NCBI GenBank assembly: GCA_017881985.1 | Contig: JADGQH010000060.1 | Span: forward strand, 1-13,446 | Source: Chloroflexota bacterium | GTDB taxonomy: Bacteria > Chloroflexota > Limnocylindria > Limnocylindrales > CSP1-4 | Direction: 5' to 3' | Length of the DNA: 13,446 nt | Shown: piece by piece, positions 1 to 7,761 of the stretch | Position numbering within the stretch: position 1 is the stretch's first letter | Layout: each line of letters begins with the position of its first letter | Notes under the pieces: model-generated | What the model was told of the DNA's origin: nothing | Seen by the model: the letters and a program-made list of their open reading frames with translations, nothing else | Database searches by the model: none | Position numbers and translations under genes: made by a program

Positions 1-830
1 ACCCGGCCGACGTCCTGGTCGAGGCGCTCGACGATGGGGACACCTTCTCCTCGAAGGAGGTCGTGCTCCGGATCCGGGCCCGCTATCGCCAGTTCGGGCT
101 GTACGAGACGGCGATCCTCGGCATGATGGCGCAGGCGTCCGGCTGGGCAACGGCCGCGCACGAATGCGTGGAGGCAGCCGCCCCGCAGCCCGTCATCAGC
201 TTCGGGGCCCGCCACGTCCATCCCGATGTCACGGACGTGCTGGACTACGCGGCCATCGTGGGCGGCTGCGTCGGCGCGTCCACGCCGGCCGGCGCGCGGC
301 TGGCCGGCCTCAACCCAACCGGCACCATGCCCCACTCGCTCGTGCTGATCGTCGGCGACACTGTCCGCGCCGCCCAGGCGTTCGATCGCGACCTGGAGGC
401 GGACGTGCCCCGGATCGTGCTGGTCGACACGTTCAAGGACGAAGCGGAGGAGGCGCTCCGCGTGGCGGACGCGCTCGGCGACAAGCTGTACGGCATCCGC
501 CTGGACACGCCGTCCGAGCGGGGACGCGTCACGGCCGACCTGGTCAAGGAGATCCGGGCCCGCCTGAACCAGGCCGGCCACGGGCACGTGATCATCGTGG
601 TCTCGGGCGGCCTGACCCCCGATCGCATCCGGTACTTCAAGGAGCAGGGGGCACCGGCCGACAACTTCGCGGTGGGCAGCTACATCAGCGGCGCGAGCCC
701 GATCGACTTCACCGGGGACATCAAGGAGATCGACGGGAACCCGATCGCCAAGCGCGGCAGGATCCCCGGGATCACGGCGAGCCCGCGGCTCAAGAAGGTC
801 GACCTGGCCGCCTGGCGCGCCGGCGCCTGA
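1..830 (+). CDS. pncB: Nicotinate phosphoribosyltransferase, 5' truncated by window edge
   Basis: This enzyme joins nicotinate and PRPP to give nicotinate mononucleotide in the Preiss-Handler NAD salvage pathway (cytoplasmic). Codons read from base 3 with no start before the family motifs, so the true start lies left of the window; the GTG at 63 is internal. Counting the first visible residue as 1, I see FGARHVHP (67-74), TMPHS (108-112, the conserved active-site histidine segment), VDTFKDE (141-147), VSGGL (200-204) and FAVGSYIS (222-229), which together form the C-terminal part of the type II phosphoribosyltransferase barrel. The 275 visible residues are about two thirds to three quarters of the roughly 390-residue archaeal-type (Thermoplasma-like) form, which it resembles more than the E. 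coli form. The stop is 11 bases before the aminopeptidase start, so the genes are probably co-transcribed. The family call is firm; the subtype is from memory of motifs. Confidence 0.93.
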   Translation, partial: PADVLVEALDDGDTFSSKEVVLRIRARYRQFGLYETAILGMMAQASGWATAAHECVEAAAPQPVISFGARHVHPDVTDVLDYAAIVGGCVGASTPAGARLAGLNPTGTMPHSLVLIVGDTVRAAQAFDRDLEADVPRIVLVDTFKDEAEEALRVADALGDKLYGIRLDTPSERGRVTADLVKEIRARLNQAGHGHVIIVVSGGLTPDRIRYFKEQGAPADNFAVGSYISGASPIDFTGDIKEIDGNPIAKRGRIPGITASPRLKKVDLAAWRAGA

Positions 831-841
831 CGCAAGCCCGC

Positions 842-3403
842 ATGCGGACAGAGCAACCCGTCGCCCCGGCTCCCGTGCGCGACGTCCTCACGCGCGACGA
901 GGCCGCCGATCGGGCGGCCCGGGTCGGACGGATCGCGTATGACATCGCGCTCGACCTCACGGCCGACGCGACGACCTATCGCGGCGACGTCCACCTCGCG
1001 TTCCCGGTTCGCGGCACGGAGGACCTCTTCCTCGATTTCCGGGGCGGCGCCATCGAGCGCCTGGAGGTGAACGGGACGGCCGTGGACCGGCCCGAGCGCC
1101 CCGGCGCCCGCATCGTCCTGCCCGGCGGGCTTCTCGCGCCGGAGACGCGCGTTCACGTCGTCTACGAGAACGAGTACGACCGCAACGGCGACGGCTTCCA
1201 CCGGTTCGTGGACCCGGTCGATGGCGAGGTCTACGTCTACTCCAACTTCGAGCCGTTCGAGGCGCACCGGCTCTTTCCCTGCTTCGACCAGCCCGATCTC
1301 AAGGGAACGCTCGCGATCCGCGTCACGGCCCCCGCCCGGTGGGCCGTGATCTCGAACAACGCGGTCGAGACCGTGGAGGATTCACCCGACGGCCGGCGGA
1401 CGCATCGCTTCGGCACGACGCCGCCCATCTCCACGTACCTCACCGCCGTCATCGCGGGCCCGTACGTTGGCGTCCACGCGGAGCACCGAGGCATCCCGCT
1501 TGGCGTGTGGAGCCGGCGATCCATCGCCCCGTTCGTCGACGCCGACGAGATGTTCCGGATCACCGGGCAGGGGATGGACTTCTACGCTGACCTGTTCGCT
1601 CGGCCCTTCCCGTTCGCCAAGTACGACCAGCTTTTCGTCCCCGAGTTCAACGCGGGCGCGATGGAGAACGCGGGCGCCGTCACGTTCACGGAGCAGTACG
1701 TCTTCCGGGACCCGCCGACCGAGACCCAGCGTCTCTCGAGGGCGGAGACGATCCTCCACGAGCTGGCCCACATGTGGTTCGGCGACCTCGTCACGATGCG
1801 CTGGTGGGACGACCTCTGGCTCAACGAGAGCTTCGCGACGTACGTGTCGAACCTCGCGCTCTCCGAGGCGACCCGCTTCGAAGGCGCCTGGCGGGCCTTC
1901 CACGCGGACCTCAAGCGCTGGGGCTACCAGGCCGACGATCGCTCCACGACCCACCCGATCTCCGGGATCGTCGCCGACACCGACGCGACGTTCTACAACT
2001 TCGACGGCATCACCTATGGCAAGGGCGCGGCGGTGCTCAAGCAGCTCGTCGCATGGATCGGCCGCGACGCGTTCGCCGCCGGGCTGCGCACCTACTTCGA
2101 CCGGCACGCCTGGGGCAATGCATCGCTCGCCGACTTCCTTGCCGCGCTGGCCGAGGGGAGCGGCCGCGACCTGGGCGACTGGGCCCGACGCTGGGTCGAG
2201 ACCGCGTCGCTGAACACGCTGGCGGCCCGCTGGACGGCGCCCGACGGCCGGATCGACCGGCTCGAGCTGACGCAGGACGCCCCGGAATCCCATCCCACCC
2301 TGCGCCCGCATGCGCTCGAGATCGCGCTGGTCCGGGCAGCGCCCGACGGCCGGACCGAGGTCGACGTCGTCGCCGCCCAGATCGACGGCGCCGAGACGTG
2401 GGTTCGGGCGGCGGCGGGCCTCGCGGCGCCGTCCCTCGTCTTCCCGAACCACGGCGACCATGCGTACGCGAAAGTGCACCTCGACGCAGCGTCGCGGGAG
2501 GCGCTGCCCGCGCTCCTTCCCCGGCTCGACGATCCGCTCCTCCGCCAGCTCCTCTGGGGCTCGCTCTGGCAGATGGTCCGCGACGGCCAGCACGCGTCCA
2601 CGACATTCCTGGAGCTGGTGCAGGCGGTGCTGCCACGCGAGACCGACGACGAGATCGTCAGCGCGGCGCTCGACGCCGCGCGGGGCGCGATCACGCGCTA
2701 CGTGCCCGAGGCCCGGCGGGTGGCAGCCGCCCGGTCCTTCGTGGCCACGGCCCTGGGGGCGATCGAGGACCTGCCTCCGGGCGATCTCCGGCGCCTCTGG
2801 CTCCGCGCGGCCATCGGCACCGTCGCCCATCCGGATGACGCGGCGCTGCTGACGGGCCTGCTGGACGGCACCCTCGAGCTCGCGGACGTCGCGATCGACC
2901 AGGAGATGCGCTGGGGGATCGTGACCGCGGTGTCGGCATTCGGTCTTGCGGGGGCAGACGCGCGGATCGCCGCGGAGCTCGCCCGAGACCGGACGGATCG
3001 CGGCGAGCGTTTCGCGCTGACCGCGGCCGTGTCGGCCCCGGATGCGGCCGCGAAGGCCGAGGCGTGGACACGGATCAATGCCGATGGCTACGGCTCGCTC
3101 TACCGGACCCGTGCAGCGATGGCCGGCTTCAACCACGCCCACGAGGCCGAGCTGCTCGAGCCGTACCTCGACGCGTTCTTCGTGGCGCTTCCCGGCGTCG
3201 CGGAGAGCCACGAGCATGCCTTCACGAGCGCCTACGTGACCCGCCTCTTCCCGGCGTACCGGGTGGAGACGGGGATCGTGACGCGTGCCCGGGCGCTCGC
3301 AGCCGACGAGGGCGACCGTCTCCCGTCGCTGCGCCGGCTCCTCCTCGAGGCGGCCGATGACCTGGAGCGGGCCGTGACCTGCCGGGCCGTCGCCGCGGCG
3401 TGA
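842..3403 (+). CDS. pepN: Aminopeptidase N, M1 family zinc metallopeptidase
   Basis: A cytoplasmic aminopeptidase that removes N-terminal residues from peptides in protein turnover. The 853-residue length matches the actinobacterial/Chloroflexota PepN type. Visible are the substrate-recognition motif GAMEN (272-276), the zinc site HELAH (306-310) followed 18 residues later by the third ligand E329 in LNES, catalytic E307, and transition-state Y392 in ITYGKG. The N-terminal beta domain spans about 30-210 and the catalytic domain about 220-450. An ERAP1_C-like helical domain runs from about 530 to the end. The reading frame stays open upstream to 164, but that part overlaps pncB and is Arg/Gly/Pro-rich shadow sequence. 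ATG 842 is the first sensible start, 11 bases after the pncB stop. GTG 875 is in frame and also possible; neither has a clear Shine-Dalgarno site, which fits translational coupling. No signal peptide is seen. Confidence 0.96.
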   Translation: MRTEQPVAPAPVRDVLTRDEAADRAARVGRIAYDIALDLTADATTYRGDVHLAFPVRGTEDLFLDFRGGAIERLEVNGTAVDRPERPGARIVLPGGLLAPETRVHVVYENEYDRNGDGFHRFVDPVDGEVYVYSNFEPFEAHRLFPCFDQPDLKGTLAIRVTAPARWAVISNNAVETVEDSPDGRRTHRFGTTPPISTYLTAVIAGPYVGVHAEHRGIPLGVWSRRSIAPFVDADEMFRITGQGMDFYADLFARPFPFAKYDQLFVPEFNAGAMENAGAVTFTEQYVFRDPPTETQRLSRAETILHELAHMWFGDLVTMRWWDDLWLNESFATYVSNLALSEATRFEGAWRAFHADLKRWGYQADDRSTTHPISGIVADTDATFYNFDGITYGKGAAVLKQLVAWIGRDAFAAGLRTYFDRHAWGNASLADFLAALAEGSGRDLGDWARRWVETASLNTLAARWTAPDGRIDRLELTQDAPESHPTLRPHALEIALVRAAPDGRTEVDVVAAQIDGAETWVRAAAGLAAPSLVFPNHGDHAYAKVHLDAASREALPALLPRLDDPLLRQLLWGSLWQMVRDGQHASTTFLELVQAVLPRETDDEIVSAALDAARGAITRYVPEARRVAAARSFVATALGAIEDLPPGDLRRLWLRAAIGTVAHPDDAALLTGLLDGTLELADVAIDQEMRWGIVTAVSAFGLAGADARIAAELARDRTDRGERFALTAAVSAPDAAAKAEAWTRINADGYGSLYRTRAAMAGFNHAHEAELLEPYLDAFFVALPGVAESHEHAFTSAYVTRLFPAYRVETGIVTRARALAADEGDRLPSLRRLLLEAADDLERAVTCRAVAAA

Positions 3404-3410
3404 CGGTCGC

Positions 3411-3824
3411 GTGAGGCCGCTCGAGCCCGACCCTGGGCCGGCCGAGGACCTGGCGTCGGATCCCGAGGGCGCCTACGAGCTTCTCCGGCGCGGCACGGAG
3501 CTGCTTGCGAAGCGGCACGCCGCACAGGCCGCCGTGGTCCTCGTCCGGGCGGCCGCCATCGAGCCCCGGAAGGGCTCGATCCTCGAGCCGCTGGGTCGGG
3601 CGCTCTTCATGAGCGGCCAGCTCGACCGGGCGGTCGAGACGTTCGAGGCGCTCCTCGAGATCGACCCCTCGAACCACTATGCCCACTACGCCCTGGGCCG
3701 CAGCCTGATCCGCCTGGGTCGCCGCGGCGAGGCCCGGACGCACCTGAAGCTGGCGGTCGCGTTGGCTCCCGAGAGCCGTCTGTATCGGGGTGGCCTGGAG
3801 CGGCTCGGTCCCGACGCCGGCTGA
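3411..3824 (+). CDS. Small tetratricopeptide repeat (TPR) protein
   Basis: A 137-residue protein made almost wholly of three 34-residue TPR units at about 20-53, 54-87 and 88-121. They show the usual small/large residue pattern and the Pro at unit ends (IEP, IDP, LAP). The second unit, with LGRALFMSGQLDRAVETF, is the clearest. TPR proteins act as protein-binding scaffolds; no catalytic residues or signal peptide are visible, so a cytoplasmic adaptor role is the most that can be said. The start is GTG 3411, seven bases after the aminopeptidase stop; the frame has no better start. Spacing implies it is the last gene of the pncB-pepN unit. Its stop TGA (3822-3824) abuts the stop of the opposing NUDIX gene. 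Partners are unknown. Confidence 0.85.
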   Translation: MRPLEPDPGPAEDLASDPEGAYELLRRGTELLAKRHAAQAAVVLVRAAAIEPRKGSILEPLGRALFMSGQLDRAVETFEALLEIDPSNHYAHYALGRSLIRLGRRGEARTHLKLAVALAPESRLYRGGLERLGPDAG

Positions 3825-4445
3825 TCAGGCGCTCCGGCGGCGGCCGAGCAGGAGGATCGCGATCAGCGTCTTTGCGTCGTGGATGTCGCCCCGCTCGACG
3901 GCCGCCTGCGCATCGGCGACCGGGAGGCGCACGAGCTCGAGCGCCTCGTCAGCGTCGGGCGTCAGGCGGCCGTGGCCGGCCGCGACGAGGCCGGTCGCGA
4001 GGTACAGGTGCATCAGCTCGGATGCGAACCCGGGCGCGGTCCAGAACGACCCGAGCTTCTCCCAGCGTTGGGCGCGGTAGCCGGTCTCCTCCTCGAGCTC
4101 ACGCCGCGAGGCGAGCTCCGGGTCCTCGATCGCGCCGGTCGCCGGGTCGCGGTCCAGGGTCCCGGCCGGGATCTCCAGGAGCGAGCGTCCGGCCGGCTGG
4201 CGCCACTGGCGAACGAGGAGGAGGCGGTCCGCTTCGTCGAGGGCGACGATCGCCACGGCACCGGGATGACGGACGATGTCCCGCTGGTGGCGGCTCCCGT
4301 CCGCGCGCTCGGTCGTCTCGACGCGAACCTCCAGGTAGCGCCCGCGATGGACGACCACCGAGTCGATCACGCGCTCCGCGAGCCGCTCCTCGATCGCGTC
4401 GGTGACCGGGGGCGGGAGGTGGGCGCTCGCGGGCAGGTCGCGCAT
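3825..4445 (-). CDS. NUDIX hydrolase, ADP-ribose pyrophosphatase-like
   Basis: A 206-residue protein of the ADP-ribose/ADP-sugar pyrophosphatase branch of NUDIX hydrolases, which split ADP-ribose into AMP and ribose 5-phosphate using Mg2+. The Nudix box is recognisable: PAGTLD (93-98), then E107, then RELEEETGY (115-123), which supplies the metal-binding glutamates. Upstream VRQWRQPAGRSLLEIPAG (78-95) and downstream FWTAPGFASE (134-143) are typical of this branch. The spacing between the box's first Gly and its first Glu is longer than the canonical G-x5-E because of an extra stretch around DPATGAI (100-106). The frame runs on upstream to 4913, but that part is Arg/Ser/Pro-rich and overlaps the ABC gene; ATG 4445 begins the conserved protein. 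No clear Shine-Dalgarno site. Substrate is inferred from the family, not proven by the sequence. Confidence 0.9.
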   Translation of the reverse strand: MRDLPASAHLPPPVTDAIEERLAERVIDSVVVHRGRYLEVRVETTERADGSRHQRDIVRHPGAVAIVALDEADRLLLVRQWRQPAGRSLLEIPAGTLDRDPATGAIEDPELASRRELEEETGYRAQRWEKLGSFWTAPGFASELMHLYLATGLVAAGHGRLTPDADEALELVRLPVADAQAAVERGDIHDAKTLIAILLLGRRRSA

Positions 4446-4494
4446 GCCCGCGATGATCGCACGCGGCCCCGCGACGTGACGAGCCAGGAATCGA

Positions 4495-4544
4495 CGAGCC
4501 GGACCTCGCGGCCCGGCTCGCGGCGTGCCGGCGCGTCGGCCGGC
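4495..4544 (-). terminator. Tandem stem-loops after the ABC ATPase gene
   Basis: Two stem-loops lie just past the ATPase stop on the reverse strand. The nearer has 6-base arms GCCGGC (4527-4532 and 4539-4544) with a 6-base loop. The farther has 8-base arms CGAGCCGG (4495-4502) and CCGGCTCG (4513-4520) with a 10-base loop. No T-run follows, so intrinsic termination is uncertain; the pair may end or attenuate transcription before the NUDIX gene. GC-rich sequence makes chance stems fairly common. Confidence 0.4.
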
Positions 4545-4551
4545 GGATCGG

Positions 4552-5667
4552 TCAGCTGGCGGCGGGCATCCGGCTCCGGAGCAGGGACGCCTCGCTCGTC
4601 CCGTCGAACAGGTGGATCTTGTCGAGCGGGATGTGGAGCGTGACGACGTCGCCCGGGCGCACGTTCCGCTCTGCAGAGACGACCGCGACGATGTCCACCC
4701 CGGCGACGATGACGTGGAGGAGCTCCTCGTTGCCGAGATACTCCACGACGTCCGCCTTGGCCTGGGCCGTCGCCTCCATCCCGCCGCTGGGGACGACGTC
4801 GAGATGCTCGGGTCGGATGCCGAGGGTGAGGGTGCCGCCGGTGGTGGCCCCGACGGCCGCCCGGAACGAGGGCGGCAGCGAAACGGTGAGCCCGTCCGCC
4901 TTGAGCTCAACATTCTCGCCGGTGCCCGACATCTGGACCGGGAGGAAGTTCATCGACGGGCTGCCGATGAAGCCCGCGACGAACTTGTTGAGCGGGTGGT
5001 CGTACAGCTCCTGGGGCGGGCCGACCTGCTGGAGCTTCGCCTGGCTCATGACGGCGATGCGCTGGCCCATCGTCATCGCCTCGACCTGGTCGTGGGTGAC
5101 GTACACGATGGTCGTCTTGAGGCGCTGGTGGAGGCGGGCGATCTCGGCGCGGGTCTGGACGCGGAGCTTGGCGTCGAGGTTGGAGAGCGGCTCATCCATG
5201 AGGAAGACCGCCGGCTCCCGGACGATCGCGCGACCCAGCGCGACGCGCTGGCGCTGGCCGCCGGAGAGCTCCTTGGGCTTGCGCTGGAGGAGCGACGTCA
5301 GCTGGATGGTCTCGGCCGCCTCCTTGACCCGCTTGTCGATGTCCTTCTTCGGAACCTTCCGGAGCTTGAGGCCGAAGGCGAGGTTGTCGTACACGCTCAT
5401 GTGCGGATAGAGTGCATAGCTCTGGAAGACCATCGCGATGTCGCGATCCTTGGGTGGCACGTCGTTGACCACCCGGTCGGCGATCTTGACCTCACCCTCC
5501 GAGATGTCCTCCAGCCCGGCGATCATGCGCAGGCTGGTGGTCTTGCCGCAGCCCGATGGCCCCACGAAGACCATGAACTCCCCGTCGGCGATCTCCAGGT
5601 TGAAATCGTCGACGGCGACCACGTCCCCGTACTTCTTCGTGACGTGATCGAAGGTGACGGTCGCCAT
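4552..5667 (-). CDS. Sugar ABC transporter ATP-binding protein (MalK/UgpC/MsmX type)
   Basis: The cytoplasmic ATPase that powers CUT1-family uptake of oligosaccharides or glycerol phosphates. In its 371 residues the motifs run in order: Walker A GPSGCGKTT (36-44), Q-loop Q82, signature LSGGQ (134-138), Walker B FLMDEP (155-160), D-loop near 162-165 and switch H192 in VTHDQVEAM. After about residue 235 comes the regulatory TOBE/OB region, including GIRPEHLDVV. ATG 5667 is chosen because GAGGAG sits seven bases upstream at 5675-5680; the longer open frame has no conserved residues. No permease or substrate-binding protein gene lies on either side, so this may be a shared ATPase serving several transporters, as MsmX and MsmK do; that is inference. 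Substrate cannot be read from the sequence. Confidence 0.96.
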   Translation of the reverse strand: MATVTFDHVTKKYGDVVAVDDFNLEIADGEFMVFVGPSGCGKTTSLRMIAGLEDISEGEVKIADRVVNDVPPKDRDIAMVFQSYALYPHMSVYDNLAFGLKLRKVPKKDIDKRVKEAAETIQLTSLLQRKPKELSGGQRQRVALGRAIVREPAVFLMDEPLSNLDAKLRVQTRAEIARLHQRLKTTIVYVTHDQVEAMTMGQRIAVMSQAKLQQVGPPQELYDHPLNKFVAGFIGSPSMNFLPVQMSGTGENVELKADGLTVSLPPSFRAAVGATTGGTLTLGIRPEHLDVVPSGGMEATAQAKADVVEYLGNEELLHVIVAGVDIVAVVSAERNVRPGDVVTLHIPLDKIHLFDGTSEASLLRSRMPAAS

Positions 5668-5674
5668 GTGCGAA

Positions 5675-5680
5675 CTCCTC
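5675..5680 (-). promoter_or_regulatory. Ribosome binding site deciding the ABC ATPase start
   Basis: GAGGAG on the reverse strand ends seven bases before ATG 5667. It rules out the upstream in-frame ATG near 5698, whose short extension contains this site. Confidence 0.8.
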
Positions 5681-5771
5681 TCACCCCACCGGGTCATCGC
5701 GGGTCCTTGCATCCGGCCGCCGGGGCGGCGCGGACGGACCCCATACGAGGTGCCGACTCGGGCGTCCACGG

Positions 5772-5800
5772 ATCGTACCATCGGCACATCCGCACGGGAA
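5772..5800 (-). promoter_or_regulatory. Possible sigma-70-like promoter of the ABC ATPase gene
   Basis: In the 172-base gap between the helicase stop and the ATPase start, the reverse strand reads TTCCCG (5800-5795), 17 bases, then TACGAT (5777-5772). The -10 candidate matches TATAAT at four of six positions; the -35 candidate is poor. It would give a leader of roughly 100 bases. No other strong promoter-like or hairpin signal was seen in this gap. Confidence 0.3.
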
Positions 5801-5839
5801 CAGGGAGGTGTCGCCCCGGGTACGGGCCGGTAGCGGCGG

Positions 5840-7678
5840 TCAGGCGTCCCGGTCGCGGTGGACGGGGAACGTCCGGCCCCGGATGGTGGCGCCGCGTAGG
5901 GCGCTGACGACGCGATCGGCGGCGGAGTCCGCCACGTCCACGAGGGAGAAGGAGTCCGCGATCTGGATCGCCCCGATCGCCGAGCCGGGAACGCCGGCCT
6001 CGTTCGCGATCGCGCCGACGAGATCGCCCGGCCGCATCCCTGCGCGGCGCCCGCCGCCCACGTAGAGGCGGACCCACGGCCCGGACGCCCGGCGCCCATT
6101 CGACATCGCCGCCTGGGGCGCCTCGCGACCCGACGGTGCCGGACCCCGCACGGGGAGCTGGCGGCCGCCCGGCCGTATCGGGCCGCCCCGCCCTCCGGCG
6201 CCGCCAGGCGCGGGAGCGAACCCGGCTCGTCCCGGGCGGACGGCCGGGCGCAGCGGGCGGTCGACGGGCAGGCTCGCGGGGGCGATCTCGACCTCCTCAA
6301 CGTCGCGCGCGTTCGCGCCCTCGAGGAGCGAGATCGCCGCCAGGGCGATCTCGACGAGGTCGAACTCGTCCGCCAGCGGCTCCACGACGCCGCGGTAGCG
6401 CTCCAGACCTTCCTCGAGGAGCCGTTCGCGGAGGCTCGCTTGGAGCAGCTCCAGGCGACGCTCGCGCAGGTCGGCGACGGTGGGGATCGTGGCGAGCTCG
6501 AGCTTCGTGCGGGTCGCCGCCTCGATGTTGCGCAGGAGGCGATGCTCGCGCGGCTCGAGGAGCGTGATCGCGACACCCTCGCGTCCCATCCGGCCGGTCC
6601 GCCCGATCCGGTGGATGTACATGTCCGGGTCGGATGGGACGTCGAAGTTGACGACGTGGGAGACGTGCTCGATGTCCAGGCCGCGCGCGGCCACATCCGT
6701 CGCCACCAGCACGTCGAGGCTGCCGTCACGGAAGCGGCCCATCACCCGGTCGCGCTGCTCCTGGCTCATCCCGCCGTGCAGCGCTGCGACATCGTGGCCG
6801 CGGCCGGCGAGCGCCTCGGCGAGGTCGTCCACCTCGACCCGCGTGCGGGCGAAGACGAGCGCCGACGCCGGGTCCTCGAGGTCGAGGATGCGGCCCAGCG
6901 CCGCGAGCTTGTCGGCGCCACGGACCACGTAGACTCGCTGGCGGACCCGCGGCATCTCCTCGCGTGACGGACGCTCGGCGCGGACGGCCACGCGCACCGG
7001 CTCCCGGAGATGACGCGCGGCGATTCGCGCGATCGTGGGCGAGATCGTTGCCGAGAAGAGGGCCGTCTGGCGCCCCGGTGGCGTGGCCGTCAGGAGCGCC
7101 TCGAGATCCTCGGCGAAGCCCATGTCGAGCATCTCGTCGGCCTCGTCGAGGATGACCACCTCCACCGCGTCGAACGAGAGGCTGCCGCGGGTCAGGTGGT
7201 CGACGGCGCGTCCGGGCGTGGCGACCACCACGTCCACGCCGCGCCGCAGCGCGCGCAGCTGCTGGCCGATCGCCTGGCCGCCGTAGATGGGAAGCACGTG
7301 CGCGTCCAGGCCGCGACCGTAGCGGTGCACGGCCTCGGCGACCTGCATGGCCAGCTCGCGGGTGGGCACGAGGACGAGAGCCAGCGTCCGGCCCTCGCCG
7401 GCTCGTCCCAGGCCGCCGGCGGCCGCGAGTCGCTGGAGGATCGGCAGCGCGAACGCGGCGGTCTTGCCGGTCCCGGTCGGCGCCTCGGCGAGCACGTCGC
7501 GACCCGCGAGGAGGGGCGGGATCGTCTCGCGCTGGACGGGCGTCGGCTCCTCGTAGCCCAGGCCCTCGAGCGTCCGGAGCATCGTCGCATCGAGGCCGAG
7601 CGACGCGAAGCTCGCCGCCTCGTCGCCCGGCGCCGCGAGAGCCGGGTCGGAGGAGACGGTGGAGTCGGTCACCCGCAC
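5840..7678 (-). CDS. DEAD-box ATP-dependent RNA helicase with DbpA-like RNA-binding C-terminus
   Basis: An RNA helicase that unwinds structured RNA with ATP, of the kind used in ribosome assembly, mRNA decay and cold adaptation (DeaD/CsdA group). Counting from GTG 7678, I see the Q motif (F24 to Q49), motif I APTGTGKT (66-73), Ia PTREL (105-109), II DEAD (178-181), III SAT (209-211), IV LVFARTR (274-280), V TDVAARGLD (327-335) and VI HRIGRTGR (356-363). A Gly/Arg/Pro-rich linker at about 470-530 precedes an 80-residue C-terminal domain (533-612) whose WVRLYVGGGRRAGMRPGDLV pattern fits the DbpA/DeaD RNA-binding fold. GTG 7672 is an equally good start. The downstream ABC gene is 172 bases away and a strong hairpin separates the upstream DUF5666 gene, so it is probably transcribed alone. 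Calling it deaD would be reasonable but is not proven. Confidence 0.95.
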   Translation of the reverse strand: MRVTDSTVSSDPALAAPGDEAASFASLGLDATMLRTLEGLGYEEPTPVQRETIPPLLAGRDVLAEAPTGTGKTAAFALPILQRLAAAGGLGRAGEGRTLALVLVPTRELAMQVAEAVHRYGRGLDAHVLPIYGGQAIGQQLRALRRGVDVVVATPGRAVDHLTRGSLSFDAVEVVILDEADEMLDMGFAEDLEALLTATPPGRQTALFSATISPTIARIAARHLREPVRVAVRAERPSREEMPRVRQRVYVVRGADKLAALGRILDLEDPASALVFARTRVEVDDLAEALAGRGHDVAALHGGMSQEQRDRVMGRFRDGSLDVLVATDVAARGLDIEHVSHVVNFDVPSDPDMYIHRIGRTGRMGREGVAITLLEPREHRLLRNIEAATRTKLELATIPTVADLRERRLELLQASLRERLLEEGLERYRGVVEPLADEFDLVEIALAAISLLEGANARDVEEVEIAPASLPVDRPLRPAVRPGRAGFAPAPGGAGGRGGPIRPGGRQLPVRGPAPSGREAPQAAMSNGRRASGPWVRLYVGGGRRAGMRPGDLVGAIANEAGVPGSAIGAIQIADSFSLVDVADSAADRVVSALRGATIRGRTFPVHRDRDA

Positions 7679-7700
7679 AGCCTACGCGACCCGAACGAAC

Positions 7701-7732
7701 GGAGACGCGGCCGGCGAGCCGGCCGCGTCTCC
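7701..7732 (-). terminator. 14-bp perfect stem-loop ending the DUF5666 transcript
   Basis: Arms GGAGACGCGGCCGG (7701-7714) and CCGGCCGCGTCTCC (7719-7732) pair perfectly around a 4-base loop. It begins 29 bases past the DUF5666 gene stop and ends 22 bases before the helicase GTG. On the reverse strand it is followed by GTTCGTTCG rather than a true T-run. Position between two same-strand genes and stem strength support a terminator. Confidence 0.75.
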
Positions 7733-7761
7733 GTCAAGGCAAGGGACGCCGCGTTTCGGCG

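Noticed and set aside
164..841. Forward open frame extending the aminopeptidase upstream by 226 residues
   Set aside because: It overlaps pncB entirely and is Arg/Gly/Pro/His-rich shadow sequence; M1 peptidase homology begins after ATG 842.
1382..3217. 611-residue reverse open frame opposite the aminopeptidase
   Set aside because: Lies wholly over a gene with all M1 motifs; composition is typical of antisense shadow in GC-rich DNA and shows no domain.
4446..4913. N-terminal extension of the NUDIX frame
   Set aside because: Ser/Arg/Pro-rich sequence overlapping the ATPase gene on the same strand; conserved protein starts at ATG 4445.
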